From Bdellovibrio sp. (GTDB lineage: Bacteria; Bdellovibrionota; Bdellovibrionia; Bdellovibrionales; Bdellovibrionaceae), in the NCBI GenBank assembly GCA_013360185.1, contig JABWCO010000055.1:1-39475 (forward strand): a DNA stretch of 39,475 nucleotides, read 5' to 3'. Shown here piece by piece: positions 17,501-25,347 of the stretch; within the stretch, counting starts at the first letter, position 1, and the number at the start of each line of letters is the position of its first letter. The translations under genes and the position numbers were made by a program. The notes beneath the pieces were generated by a model. It was not told the DNA's origin. It searched no databases and saw only the letters and a list, made by a program, of their open reading frames with translations.

Positions 17501-17737
17501 GCAGGGCATGCCGACGCTTGGGAAAAGATCTCTTTAAATGAAAAAGCCCAAGGTTTCTATGGCATGCCAGAAACAGTGGAACTTAAAGCCCAAGAAACAA
17601 CGACGCTTGCTTTAACAAAAGGCTATGGATCTCAAGATATCGTAGTCTTCGCTCCACAAAACAAGGCCGTCCGCGATTCAGTCCTAGAAGACGCGCAATC
17701 ACAAGTGATTGCACCAGAATATAAAAACGAGAATTAA
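14597..17737 (+). CDS. Large secreted subtilisin-family (S8) protease with PA domain
   Basis: The 1046-residue protein begins with a hydrophobic signal and a possible lipobox (ALNTGC, Cys23). An inhibitor-I9-like propeptide covers about 105-140 and the subtilase domain about 180-630. The catalytic triad is Asp187 (IIDTGID), His258 (GGHGTHVAG) and Ser581 (GTSMASPHIAG), with oxyanion Asn360. A protease-associated domain is inserted at about 405-520 (AEAGAVAVIVAN). The C-terminal 400 residues look like beta-sandwich domains. In a predator it would degrade prey or extracellular protein. ATG 14597 is preferred because GGGGGAAG lies just upstream; the frame opens nine codons earlier. Confidence 0.95.
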   Translation: MKKTTNTFFWVLSALLVALNTGCSASKQSQNALPNAQFLDGLYVARPTVAEPIITILKLQNPALLETSTRKDGKLVIDQKLLKAIETEQADTIAALQKISPQIRVLIRYRLVLNGLAIWAPAEAFEQIKNLPNVIMQEKATNFARPKAATVAPKTAVGEKTSVNFIGSDLAHAQGINGEGLRVGIIDTGIDYTHKMLGGEGTEEAFKANNPLLANPAFPNKKVVGGIDLVGTEYNAASPDPVLRVPKPDANPIDEGGHGTHVAGTVAGIGDGLNTYSGVAPAADLYALKVFGANGSTSDEIVIAALEFAADPTGDLSFKEQLDVVNLSLGGGYGNPHIMYNHAITNLVRGGTIVVAAAGNSGDTGYIVGAPGSSDDAISVASSVDNQNQNVLFPAAEFKFGSEILNAEMIEGAITKPLAEVTDAQGELIFLGLADKDFDAALKEKVKGKVAFIDRGGVAFSDKVKRAAEAGAVAVIVANNADDAPFVMGGDGKFEIPGAMISKKDAATLKAEMAKGPVTVNLKTTVKIEKPWLADTMSTFSSRGPRSDDGLIKPEISAPGTNIISADMGGGARGVENSGTSMASPHIAGVMALLKQKHPTLSPYELKSVLMSQGKVIADPKGAQYSVSRQGAGRAQVGLSLDVKTVTIPSSLSLGITDLEKQKTLRKEIQVKNISQEAMTVKLQWKGSDALKVTADAVTLAAGESKTVLVTVKINGATRKDANQELDGYLQLATDKDVVGHVPVLAIVRQISQVAAKSLTVLATSAADSAGSAADLVLTNAGTNKGTAHIFNLLGKDGRKKDPKPDIAHNKACDLQSAGYRIVEKDGTQVLQVAVKLYEATTTWHACEVNVQIDADGNGEADQEIAGLTGESLPGHTGDQFVTLVLDGTTAREIRKKFEADLAKDPKAKENYTEALIDQREMQVFDNSTLAIIEADVKALAIADTGELNIKVSTTHQDAGVVEYDDYLAGHADAWEKISLNEKAQGFYGMPETVELKAQETTTLALTKGYGSQDIVVFAPQNKAVRDSVLEDAQSQVIAPEYKNEN

Positions 17738-17744
17738 TTAAACT

Positions 17745-17778
17745 AAAAAGCCCCGTTAATCGCGGGGCTTTTTTTTTG
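17745..17778. terminator. Intrinsic terminator, bidirectional
   Basis: The stem AAAAAGCCCCG/CGGGGCTTTTT with a 7-nt loop (17756-17762) is followed by a run of T. A-rich sequence on the other side lets it also end the minus-strand gene at 17837. Confidence 0.9.
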
Positions 17779-17836
17779 CAAAAAATTTTTAGATTCTTTA
17801 AGTCGAAAGACGTCCGACACGTCAGGATGTCGCTTG

Positions 17837-18106
17837 CTATTTAAGAATACTCTTAAGCTCGTCACGATCCTCAGGAGCAGGAAGCAACCACTCCGCAGGC
17901 AGTTGTTCAACGACGTACTTCCACGAAGCCTGCAACATAGGTTTAGCCAAGGGCTTTTTATGCAGGTCCTTCAACAAATTCAAATGCCGCAATAAAATTG
18001 TCCGCGTGGGCTTATAAAAGCCTTCAGCATCGGTCCCCGCATTGGAAACGATATCGGACTCTTCAACTCGTACAATTAAGTCTGCAAAGAATTTCTCTAA
18101 ACTCAT
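17837..18106 (-). CDS. Small hypothetical protein
   Basis: This 89-residue protein is predominantly helical and charged (LLRHLNLLKDLHKKPLAKPM, EQLPAEWLLPAPEDRDEL). No signal peptide, membrane segment or known motif is seen. Coding seems likely because the residue pattern is amphipathic and the stop lies just before the shared terminator. The Shine-Dalgarno is weak. I do not recognise a family. Confidence 0.55.
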   Translation of the reverse strand: MSLEKFFADLIVRVEESDIVSNAGTDAEGFYKPTRTILLRHLNLLKDLHKKPLAKPMLQASWKYVVEQLPAEWLLPAPEDRDELKSILK

Positions 18107-18235
18107 CTGAAAACTTTAACCAGATTCGGGGACTGAAACTACAAAAATCATGCGTCTCAACACTTTCCGCACGGGCTTCTAGGCAAGAACCCCGCGTCGG
18201 CCTAAAATTTCGGCAAACCTTTAAGGAGATCTTCG

Positions 18236-18629
18236 ATGGAAAGAAAAGCGACAGCTGTGTGGCACGGAAATTTACAAAATGGAATCGGTCATATTTCAAC
18301 AGAAAGTCAGACCCTTAAGAATACGCCTTACTCATTTTCGACACGTTTTGAAAGTGATCTAGGCACAAACCCCGAAGAACTTATCGCGGCAGCACACGCA
18401 AGCTGTTTTACGATGGCCTTGGCAGCAGCCCTAGGCAAAGAAGGCATCCATGCCGACAGCCTGGAAACATCAGCCGTGGTTTCCTTAAAAAAGAACGGCG
18501 AAAACTTTACGATCGCATCGTCAAAGCTGCGTTTGCGCGCTTCGGTTTCGGACATTGATGCGAAACACCGAGGTGTCTTTAGACGTCGACTTCCATGCGA
18601 CTTTCCACGGTTCCTTGTCATCTCACTAG
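18236..18629 (+). pseudogene. OsmC-family peroxiredoxin, inactivated by internal deletion
   Basis: The N-terminal part is a normal OsmC/Ohr-type organic hydroperoxide reductase (NPEELIAAAHASCFTMALAA, with the first reactive Cys). After SVSDIDA (ending at about 18562) the frame changes to unrelated sequence. In the next frame, starting at 18564, the typical C-terminal strand resumes (NTEVSLDVDF) and stops at 18629. The about 20 residues that normally contain the second cysteine motif (GCPVSK) are missing. So an internal deletion of a length not divisible by three has removed the resolving cysteine and shifted the frame. In frame 1 translation would run on to 18709. GGAG precedes the start. Confidence 0.75.
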
Positions 18630-18653
18630 TTCATTGCTCTTATATCAACGGAC

Positions 18654-18672
18654 AGCCTAGCCTTCTTAGGCT
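18654..18672. repeat. Hairpin without T run
   Basis: AGCCTA (18654-18659) pairs with TAGGCT (18667-18672) around a 7-nt loop. There is no following T run, so it is not a clear terminator. It lies behind the broken OsmC gene. Confidence 0.35.
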
Positions 18673-18845
18673 GATCCGTTCAGAGACAACTCTACCCTTG
18701 GTCCTGTAATAAAGATCGACATATTTGCGAACATTCCAAAATCCATCATTAAACTTACCTGAAATTTCACGAACCTCGCCTTCAATCCCGCGCTAAAAAA
18801 CCGAAAAGAACATGTGTTTGTTGTGCAGCCACTAGGAGGCTTTCT

Positions 18846-19961
18846 TTGAAGACGTGGATGAAAAAGCTAGTTGAACAATTTGATATGGACTGGGGCAATA
18901 ACTCGGACAATCCCTCATCTGCCGGAAAAGCTGCGCCTATGTTGACCGAAGATCGCGCCACGTTGTTGTATATTCTCGACACTTATAATAAGCATCTCTT
19001 TGAGATCCAGGGACATCAAGTGCGCAAAGTGCGAGCTAAGCTGGACACTTTTGCCAAGGAGCTTGTCCAGCCTGACTCAGACGCCACAGAGAAAACTCTG
19101 TTCCGTTTGCGCCAATTCATTTCTAGCTATCGTATTGATGAATACACTTACGTACAAAACACCTTTGATGATTTTAAACGCATCATCTGGGATTTCGCTG
19201 ACCATTTAAGCGAAGAAGCGCATATCGAAGACTCTGCCCAAGGGGATATCAATCAAAGCCTTGAACATTTGCGGGAAGCCGTGGAATCCAATTCGATCGA
19301 AGAACTGCGTGCGCGGTCCCGAGAGTTCATTGATTTTTACCTGCATCACCAAAACGCCGACAATGAACGACGTTCCAAGCGCATGGAATCGATCAAAAAG
19401 AACTTAACGACCGTAAAGAAACAACTGATGGAAGCCAACCAAACGATGCGCCGGGATCACCTTACTGGGGCTCACAACCGCAAGAGCTATGACGAACAAG
19501 TTCGTCGCTATTTGCAATTGCACGACATCGATAAAGACCCAATGACACTGATCATCTTAGATATCGACTTCTTTAAAAAGGTCAACGATGCCTATGGCCA
19601 CGATATCGGCGACTTTGTCCTGCAAGAGTGCGTACGTTTGCTGCAAGAAAGCTTTTCGCGCGAAGAAGACTTTATTGCCCGTCTTGGCGGCGAAGAGTTT
19701 GGCGTGATCCTGCCGGGCTGTAATGCCGAATCCGCTATTAAAATGGCCGAAGAAGCCATGGCGCGGATTCGCAAAGAGGTGTTCGTACATGATAAACTCG
19801 AAATTCGCTTCACCGTTTCTATGGGTATTGCGGAAATCCACGCCAACGAATCGGCCGACAGCTGGTACAAACGCGCTGACGAGGCCCTTTATGAATCTAA
19901 ACAAACGGGTCGAAACAAATATACACTCGCAAAACCCACAAGTATCAAAAGAGTCGCCTAA
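18846..19961 (+). CDS. GGDEF diguanylate cyclase
   Basis: The C-terminal half is a full GGDEF domain that makes cyclic di-GMP from two GTP. The active loop reads GGEEF, with RDHLTGAHNRKSYDE at the domain start and DIDFFKKVNDAYGHDIGD at the GTP site. An inhibitory I-site RxxD (REED) lies exactly five residues before GGEEF, so product inhibition is likely. The N-terminal about 190 residues are helical with no known sensor. The start is TTG at 18846: AGGAGG (18834-18839) is six bases upstream, while the ATG at 18858 is too far from it. The product is 371 residues and soluble. Cyclic di-GMP controls the predatory switch in Bdellovibrio, so this is a plausible life-cycle input. Confidence 0.93.
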   Translation: MKTWMKKLVEQFDMDWGNNSDNPSSAGKAAPMLTEDRATLLYILDTYNKHLFEIQGHQVRKVRAKLDTFAKELVQPDSDATEKTLFRLRQFISSYRIDEYTYVQNTFDDFKRIIWDFADHLSEEAHIEDSAQGDINQSLEHLREAVESNSIEELRARSREFIDFYLHHQNADNERRSKRMESIKKNLTTVKKQLMEANQTMRRDHLTGAHNRKSYDEQVRRYLQLHDIDKDPMTLIILDIDFFKKVNDAYGHDIGDFVLQECVRLLQESFSREEDFIARLGGEEFGVILPGCNAESAIKMAEEAMARIRKEVFVHDKLEIRFTVSMGIAEIHANESADSWYKRADEALYESKQTGRNKYTLAKPTSIKRVA

Positions 19962-20027
19962 AACCACGTTTTTCAGAGGAGAAGTGTCAAAACTTTAGAC
20001 AGTTGTAAAGTCACTTCTGGTGACCAG

Positions 20028-20057
20028 AAAAGCCTGAACAGATGTTCGGGCTTTTTT
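20028..20057 (+). terminator. Intrinsic terminator
   Basis: AAAAGCCTGAAC (20028-20039) pairs with GTTCGGGCTTTTT (20044-20056) around AGAT and is followed by more T. It ends the diguanylate cyclase transcript. Confidence 0.88.
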
Positions 20058-20154
20058 TATGTTTAGAGATTTCAGTACACTTTCGGAAATGTTACAGGTG
20101 AAATCGAAACTACACAGCACACACTTGGCGTAGCGATTGCTTTAGTGCTTGGTC

Positions 20155-21066
20155 ATGAAGACAAAAGCACATTACTCCACAACATTTTTACTTCCTTTAT
20201 TAATTGCGCTGCCCGTTTCTGTTTCCTTAGCGCAAGAACCTCGCGACATCGTCGTGGCAATCATAGATACGGGCATGGATGTGAATCATCCTTTGCTGAA
20301 AAGACACTTGTGGGCCAATCCCCACGAAACCTCTATCGAAAAAGATAACGATGGCAATGGATATGCCGGGGATCTCCATGGATGGAACTTTGCTTCAAAT
20401 AACCATGATCTGTCAGACAATCATGGCCATGGCACCCATGTGGCCGGAATTATTTTGCAAAAGGCAAAATCAGCTCGCGTAAAATTTATGATCTTGAAGT
20501 ATTACGATCCGGATAGATCTGGTGATGAGAATCTGCTTAATACCGTCAAAGCCATTCGTTATGCAACGAAGATGAAGGCTGACATCATCAACTATTCAGG
20601 TGGCGGAGACACAAGAAGCCCGCTGGAAGAAGCTGCAATTCGCGACGCACAAAAAAAGGGAATTCTTTTTGTGGCGGCGGCCGGTAATGAAGGGCGCAAT
20701 ACCGACCGCATCGGCTTCTATCCAGCGGGCTATCGATTAAGCAATATTATTTCAGTAGCAGCCATGGATGCGCGCAAGCGGCTTTTGGCGACAAGTAATT
20801 ATGGTTCACAGTCGGTCGACATTGTCGCCCCCGGCAATCATATCTTGTCGTCTTTGCCAGGAGGTCGCTACGGCTATATGACAGGGACGTCGCAAGCCAC
20901 GGCGTGGGTCACCGGTTTGGTAGCCTCGGTACTTACCAACTCTGCCAAGGCGTGGACACCAGAAGAAGTCAAAAGTGTTTTAGAGAAAAATGCGATCAAA
21001 GACAGCCTGCTCAGCGATAAAATCCGCACTCAAGCGCGAATTTCAAACCTTCAAGCCATGAACTAG
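20155..21066 (+). CDS. Small secreted subtilisin-family (S8) protease
   Basis: The 303-residue protein has a signal peptide (cleavage about residue 26, SLAQ) and goes almost directly into the catalytic domain, with no visible propeptide. The triad is Asp38 (AIIDTGMD), His92 (GHGTHVAG) and Ser246 (TGTSQATAW), with oxyanion Asn178. The serine loop carries GTSQATAW in place of the common GTSMASPH, a difference in the substrate-side helix. A TTG two codons upstream (20149) is an alternative start; no clear Shine-Dalgarno is present. It probably acts in the periplasm or outside the cell. A secreted nuclease follows on the same strand after 45 bp. Confidence 0.92.
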   Translation: MKTKAHYSTTFLLPLLIALPVSVSLAQEPRDIVVAIIDTGMDVNHPLLKRHLWANPHETSIEKDNDGNGYAGDLHGWNFASNNHDLSDNHGHGTHVAGIILQKAKSARVKFMILKYYDPDRSGDENLLNTVKAIRYATKMKADIINYSGGGDTRSPLEEAAIRDAQKKGILFVAAAGNEGRNTDRIGFYPAGYRLSNIISVAAMDARKRLLATSNYGSQSVDIVAPGNHILSSLPGGRYGYMTGTSQATAWVTGLVASVLTNSAKAWTPEEVKSVLEKNAIKDSLLSDKIRTQARISNLQAMN

Positions 21067-21111
21067 TGCACCACCATTGCCAAAGCACAAAGAAGCTCTT
21101 AGGCTTTAACT

Positions 21112-21639
21112 ATGAAGAAACACATCCAGATTCTTAGCAGCTTGATCTTTTTAACTCTTCCCGCTTGTTTTGAAAGCTCGCAGGCCAAAGATGACCTGCA
21201 GAAACCCGCAGTTGCAGCCGTCGCAAACACCGATTGTGCCCATGACGATAAAACGTTTCGCTGCGTGGAAGTTTTAAAGAATTATGATGGCGACACGTTA
21301 ACGGTCAACATTCCGAACGTGCCTGCCCTTATTGGTAAGAAAATATCCGTGCGTGTGCATGGCATTGACACACCCGAAGTAAAAACCAAGAATCAGTGTG
21401 AAAAAGAAGCCGGCCGCATGGCTCGCAACTTAGTCACCAGCACGCTAAAAAATGCCAAGTCAATAGAGCTGCACAACGTGCAACGCGATAAGTATTTCCG
21501 AATCCTTGCGGATGTAATGGTCGATGGACGATCGTTGAAAGACGTGCTTTTAAAGAACAACCTAGCCTATGCCTATGATGGCGGCACCAAGCAACATCCT
21601 GATTGGTGCAAAAGTCTGCGTCAGCCGGCAAGTAAGTAG
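21112..21639 (+). CDS. Thermonuclease-family (SNase) lipoprotein
   Basis: A lipoprotein signal ends at LPAC (Cys19). The rest is a staphylococcal-nuclease OB fold (about 45-170): KNYDGDTLTV holds the calcium-site Asp residues, RVHGIDTPE the catalytic Arg/Glu pair, and RDKYFRILADV the second arginine. It therefore should cut DNA and RNA outside the inner membrane. The 175 residues include four cysteines. It follows a subtilase with only 45 bp between, so a shared transcript of secreted hydrolases is likely. It is convergent with the MarR gene. Confidence 0.92.
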   Translation: MKKHIQILSSLIFLTLPACFESSQAKDDLQKPAVAAVANTDCAHDDKTFRCVEVLKNYDGDTLTVNIPNVPALIGKKISVRVHGIDTPEVKTKNQCEKEAGRMARNLVTSTLKNAKSIELHNVQRDKYFRILADVMVDGRSLKDVLLKNNLAYAYDGGTKQHPDWCKSLRQPASK

Positions 21640-21643
21640 AAGT

Positions 21644-22105
21644 TTAAACCTTCTCAGCGATCCCGGCACTTTGCACAAACTCTTTCATCAAATTCGAAAG
21701 AGCCTGAATTTTTTCAGGGGGCATCTGCAGAAGAGAATCTGTCATCTGCTCCTGCACAGTGCGAGGAATTTCATTGAGCTTTTGGTCCCCGGCAATAGAC
21801 AAAGACACAACAACTCGACGTGAATCTTCTTGCGAGGTCGCGCGCAAAACCAAACCTTGCTCTTCAAGTTTCTTCACCACCACCGACACAGAGCTTTGAT
21901 GAGTGGTCGTGCGATCCGCCAGATCATTGATGGAAAGTCCGGGCTCTTCTTTAAGTTTTTTTAAAACGAAAATTTGCGCCGCACTTAAACCCAGCTCCTT
22001 TTCGAACTGGCTTGATGACACACGCAGAGCTTTAAATATCTGACGAATACAATCCATCACTTCGCTTACTTCTGATCTGTATTTAGAAAACAAGTCGTTA
22101 TCCAT
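21644..22105 (-). CDS. MarR-family transcriptional regulator
   Basis: The 153-residue protein has the MarR winged helix: GLSAAQIFVLKKLKEEPGLS, the recognition helix TTHQSSVSVVVKKLEEQGLV and the wing RATSQEDSRRVVVSLSIAG. The DxRxxxVSLS signature is complete. ATG 22105 is taken as start; a TTG at 22129 in the same frame is possible, and neither has a strong Shine-Dalgarno. A perfect palindrome 43 bp upstream is its probable own operator. Ligand and further targets are unknown. Confidence 0.9.
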   Translation of the reverse strand: MDNDLFSKYRSEVSEVMDCIRQIFKALRVSSSQFEKELGLSAAQIFVLKKLKEEPGLSINDLADRTTTHQSSVSVVVKKLEEQGLVLRATSQEDSRRVVVSLSIAGDQKLNEIPRTVQEQMTDSLLQMPPEKIQALSNLMKEFVQSAGIAEKV

Positions 22106-22147
22106 GTTTTTATTTAGAACGATCCTCAAAAAACAAGCAACAGGATT

Positions 22148-22167
22148 ATGTATGCGCTCTCATACAT
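22148..22167. promoter_or_regulatory. Perfect inverted repeat, probable MarR operator
   Basis: ATGTATG (22148-22154) and CATACAT (22161-22167) form a perfect 7-bp inverted repeat with a 6-bp spacer, directly in front of the MarR gene. Size and place fit a MarR dimer site and autoregulation. Confidence 0.65.
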
Positions 22168-22225
22168 GACCATTTGCAAACGATAAAAAAAATATTTTTT
22201 ATTTTTCTACAGAAAAAATTAACCG

Positions 22226-22906
22226 CTAAAGTGATGTCACTTTGACATCACTGGCAAGATCAAAGCGCGCCCGTTCTGGGGCTCCAGAAAAATTGATCGC
22301 ATAGGATCTAAGCGCAATAGCGTTGTCTTTCCACGGGCGTTTTGAACCGTAAAGCACGTCACCAACGATCGGAAAACCATGCCGACTGAGCTCGTATCGC
22401 AACTGATGGGGACGACCAGTGACGGGCTGCAAATCCCACATCAACAGTCCCTCGGAGTTAACGCCCAAGTACTCGGCCAAGGTGATGCTGTCCTTACCTT
22501 GCGGGCTTTCAAAAGAACGTTTTTTCCCTCTAAGAATGCGTGATTTCCATTCAAATTTTTTGCCGACCTCAAGGTCTATTTTTTCACGGGCATTTTTAAT
22601 TTGCGCCGGAATATGCGCAAAATCTTGTGCCACCGTTAGGGCACGATATGTTTTTTGCACAAGCTTGTGTTCAAACCAGGCATTCGCCACGCGGTGGGCT
22701 TGTGCAGTTTTGGCGTACATGACCAAACCCGACACTTCGAAGTCTAAACGATGCACGGGATAGATTTGTACTTTTAAGAAATCCTGCAATTCAGTGCCTA
22801 AACAACACCGCTCATCTTTATCCTCAAAACGACTTGGTGTCGAAAGCACACCACTTTCTTTGTCACAAATGACGAAAAAATCGTTCTGAAAAATAATTTG
22901 GATCAT
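22226..22906 (-). CDS. RluA-family pseudouridine synthase
   Basis: The catalytic motif VHRLDFEVSGLV carries the nucleophilic Asp55 that isomerises uridine in rRNA or tRNA. Further family motifs are KTYRAL, TLAEYLG and LQPVTGRPHQLRYELSRHG. At 226 residues with no S4 domain it is a short RluA/RsuA-like member; the target nucleotide cannot be named. Its start overlaps the rlmE stop by four bases (22903-22906), so both rRNA modification enzymes come from one message. Confidence 0.9.
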   Translation of the reverse strand: MIQIIFQNDFFVICDKESGVLSTPSRFEDKDERCCLGTELQDFLKVQIYPVHRLDFEVSGLVMYAKTAQAHRVANAWFEHKLVQKTYRALTVAQDFAHIPAQIKNAREKIDLEVGKKFEWKSRILRGKKRSFESPQGKDSITLAEYLGVNSEGLLMWDLQPVTGRPHQLRYELSRHGFPIVGDVLYGSKRPWKDNAIALRSYAINFSGAPERARFDLASDVKVTSL

Positions 22907-23493
22907 TTTTTATTTATACCCACAAGGAAGATTTCCTTTGAAATTTTTCTAGTCGAGTCCGGCTTAACGGCCTCACATTTATGGAAAGACTTCTTAATTT
23001 CTTCGCGCAATTTCGCAAAGTCATCGCTGTGAAAGAGCTTACAAACAAAATGTCCTTCTTTTTTCAAAAAACGACGAGCCACATCCAAAGCTAGCTCACA
23101 CAGCTCCATCGAACGGGCTTGATCTGTTCCGCGAATCCCCGTGGTTTTCGGCGCCATGTCTGACATCACGATATCAAAAGGTGGCACGAAACCATGCTCT
23201 TTAAAAATTTCTTCTAAGTTTAAATCGCGTAAATCCGCCTGAATAAAAACGGCGTTGTTCATTTTGACGTTCACTGGGCTTAGATCCACCCCCAGCACAC
23301 GTCCCTTTTCGCCCACTTTTTTGGAAGCATACTGCGACCACGAACCTGGTGATGCTCCTAGGTCCAAAACGATCTGATGGGGTTTAAAGATTTTAAACTT
23401 CTGATCAATCTCTTCTAGTTTAAAGACTGAACGCGCCGCAAAGTTTTCCTGTTTGGCTTTTCGAAAATAGTGATCACGAGGATTGTAAGTCAT
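22903..23493 (-). CDS. rlmE: 23S rRNA (uridine-2'-O)-methyltransferase RlmE (FtsJ/RrmJ)
   Basis: The 196-residue protein is a complete FtsJ-type SAM methyltransferase, which methylates U2552 of 23S rRNA in E. coli. The SAM motif reads LDLGASPGSWSQ. The catalytic K-D-K-E set can be placed at SVFKL (Lys25), SDMAPKTTG (Asp), HFVCKLFHS (Lys) and the Glu in SKEIFLVG. It acts on the assembled large subunit. It is translationally coupled to the pseudouridine synthase behind it. Confidence 0.94.
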   Translation of the reverse strand: MTYNPRDHYFRKAKQENFAARSVFKLEEIDQKFKIFKPHQIVLDLGASPGSWSQYASKKVGEKGRVLGVDLSPVNVKMNNAVFIQADLRDLNLEEIFKEHGFVPPFDIVMSDMAPKTTGIRGTDQARSMELCELALDVARRFLKKEGHFVCKLFHSDDFAKLREEIKKSFHKCEAVKPDSTRKISKEIFLVGINKK

Positions 23494-23540
23494 ATCACAG
23501 GGTTATCAAGGCAACCGACGATAAAGTCCATCACTTCTTT

Positions 23541-23569
23541 TTGCATTCCCATTTGCCCGTATATATAAT
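23541..23569 (+). promoter_or_regulatory. Sigma70-type promoter
   Basis: TTGCAT (23541-23546) and a perfect TATAAT (23564-23569) are 17 bp apart, upstream of a small membrane-protein gene. Transcription would begin near 23576, about 23 bases before its GTG start. Confidence 0.8.
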
Positions 23570-23598
23570 AAAAAAGATTCATTCTTTAAGGGAGTATT

Positions 23599-23781
23599 GT
23601 GAGCCTCATTGCATCCATGACCATTTTTTTTATTGTTGTAACCATGATCTTCGTAGCCATCGCCGTCTTTTTGCCAGAATGGATGGGGATCACAGGAAAA
23701 AAAGCCAAAAAGATCATCGAGGAGCAACAGGAAAAACCGCTGACTCCCCCAAGCAATTCAGATACTGCAGATAAGAACTAA
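23599..23781 (+). CDS. Small single-pass membrane protein
   Basis: The 60-residue product has one hydrophobic helix (about residues 5-28, TIFFIVVTMIFVAIAVFLPE) and a short charged tail ending in PPSNSDTADKN. It starts with GTG at 23599, supported by AAGGGAG (23588-23594) and the consensus promoter in front, which make it likely to be a real and well-expressed gene despite its size. Function unknown. It is divergent from rlmE and convergent with the transporter gene. Confidence 0.75.
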   Translation: MSLIASMTIFFIVVTMIFVAIAVFLPEWMGITGKKAKKIIEEQQEKPLTPPSNSDTADKN

Positions 23782-23787
23782 CTCCGC

Positions 23788-25053
23788 CTAGGGTGCCTGA
23801 GGGCGCGCCGGTTCCTTGACCAGCGCAAGCAAGGCCCCACCAGAGACAAATAAAATCAACAAGCCCAGCATGCCCCAACGCGAACTGCTGGTGACCGTCA
23901 CACCAACGGCCACCACCACCGGGCCCAAAATTGAAGCAAAGCGGCCTACGAGATTAAATAAACCAAAGTACTCGCCACTTTCTTCTTTGCGAATCATTCG
24001 CCCAAACAAAGATCGACTTAAAGACTGAACGCCACCTTGGAACATCCCGATAACCATCGCGAGCATATAGAAATGCCACGCCTCTTTCATCCCCGTCGAT
24101 AAAATCACCGTGATGGAATACATGACAATACAAGCTAGGATCGGCAATTTAGTTCCCCAACGACTGGTGACCACACCAAAATAATAGGCGCACGGAAAAC
24201 CAATAAACTGCGTGATTAACAACGCCGCAATTAAATCCTTAGCTTCAAAGCCAATCGACAAACCGTAATCCACCGCCATGGTCATTACCGTATAAACCCC
24301 GTCGATATAAAGCCAATAGGACACCATAAAAATCAGGATATTTTTTTCGCGCACCAATTTTTTTAATGTCTGTCCCAGGATACGCAAACTCATCAGGGTC
24401 AACTTCACGACGTTGTCTTTATTGACGGCAATTTCTGGTTCCCGCACATTCTTGGCTAAGGGCAAAGAAAAGACTGTCCACCACACGGCCACCATCACAA
24501 AAGAAATTTGAATAGCTGTCGCGCCATCGGCGATACCGAATTTTTCGGGAAACAAATACATCAAAACATTGATTAAGAATAAAACGCCGCCGCCCAGATA
24601 GCCCATCGCATAGCCCAACGAAGAGGCATAATCCATTTGGTGCGGTTCTGCTACGTAAGGCAGTAACGAATCATAAAAAACGCTGCTGGCATTAAAGGCC
24701 ATCATGGCAATACCATAGGCCCACATCGCGCTAACCCAGTCACCGGCCGGAATAAACCCCATCCACGCGCAGGAAATCACCCCCACTGCGGTGAACAGCA
24801 AACAAAAGAGCTTCTTAAAACCTTTAAGGTCGGCGACAACGCCTAGGGTGGGACTTAACAAAGCAATCGCCAAACTAGAAACCGCAATCGCCGTTCCAAG
24901 GCGCGCCGTTGTGACAATGGCGTCGGCGCCATCACTCCAGAATTTTTTAAAGAAAATCGGAAAGAATCCCGCCATGACGGTTGTCGAATAGGCACTGTTT
25001 GCCCAATCGTATAAAGCCCAACTAAAAATTTGCTTCTTTTGTGCGCGCTCCAT
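23788..25053 (-). CDS. UMF1-type major facilitator transporter (Atg22-like)
   Basis: The N-terminal WALYDWANSAYSTTVMAGFF is the hallmark of the UMF1/vacuole-effluxer Atg22-like MFS family. The 421 residues hold about 12 hydrophobic helices and the loop VADLKGFKK between helices 2 and 3. Atg22 exports amino acids from the yeast vacuole; the bacterial substrate is unknown, though amino-acid transport would suit a predator that lives on prey protein. GGGGG lies upstream of the ATG. It follows the membrane protein at 25102 on the same strand. Confidence 0.9.
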   Translation of the reverse strand: MERAQKKQIFSWALYDWANSAYSTTVMAGFFPIFFKKFWSDGADAIVTTARLGTAIAVSSLAIALLSPTLGVVADLKGFKKLFCLLFTAVGVISCAWMGFIPAGDWVSAMWAYGIAMMAFNASSVFYDSLLPYVAEPHQMDYASSLGYAMGYLGGGVLFLINVLMYLFPEKFGIADGATAIQISFVMVAVWWTVFSLPLAKNVREPEIAVNKDNVVKLTLMSLRILGQTLKKLVREKNILIFMVSYWLYIDGVYTVMTMAVDYGLSIGFEAKDLIAALLITQFIGFPCAYYFGVVTSRWGTKLPILACIVMYSITVILSTGMKEAWHFYMLAMVIGMFQGGVQSLSRSLFGRMIRKEESGEYFGLFNLVGRFASILGPVVVAVGVTVTSSSRWGMLGLLILFVSGGALLALVKEPARPQAP

Positions 25054-25101
25054 GCAGCCCCCGTGAGTCTAAAACAGATCATGGAACTGAGGGCAATTCA
25101 A

Positions 25102-25347
25102 TTATTTCTGCGCGGGTTCAACCATCATGACACGCTCATGCGAGCGACTATCGGTCTTAAACTCTTGGTAAAGGCAGATGGCTCCTAAAATAGTAAAGAG
25201 GATGCCCACACCGAGGTAAATCAACACACTTTTTCGATCTTGTTTAAAGAGATAATAACAAAGGCCTATCAATATTAAGATCGGTCCGACCACCACCGTT
25301 GATGCCAGCAGTTGCCGAAGCGCGAACGCCCCTAGCTCGAAATTCAT
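25102..25347 (-). CDS. Small two-helix membrane protein
   Basis: The 81-residue product has two membrane helices (VVVGPILILIGLCYYLF and VLIYLGVGILFTILGAICLY) with a short basic loop between and a charged tail. ATG 25347 is chosen because AGGTGAGG lies just upstream; the open frame extends to 25437 without a binding site. No family is recognised. It lies 48 bp in front of the UMF1 transporter gene and could be read with it. Confidence 0.65.
   Translation of the reverse strand: MNFELGAFALRQLLASTVVVGPILILIGLCYYLFKQDRKSVLIYLGVGILFTILGAICLYQEFKTDSRSHERVMMVEPAQK

Noticed and set aside
18585-18709. C-terminal tail of the OsmC open frame as a real extension
   Set aside because: The tail has no OsmC character while the next frame restores the expected strand, so it is out-of-frame translation.
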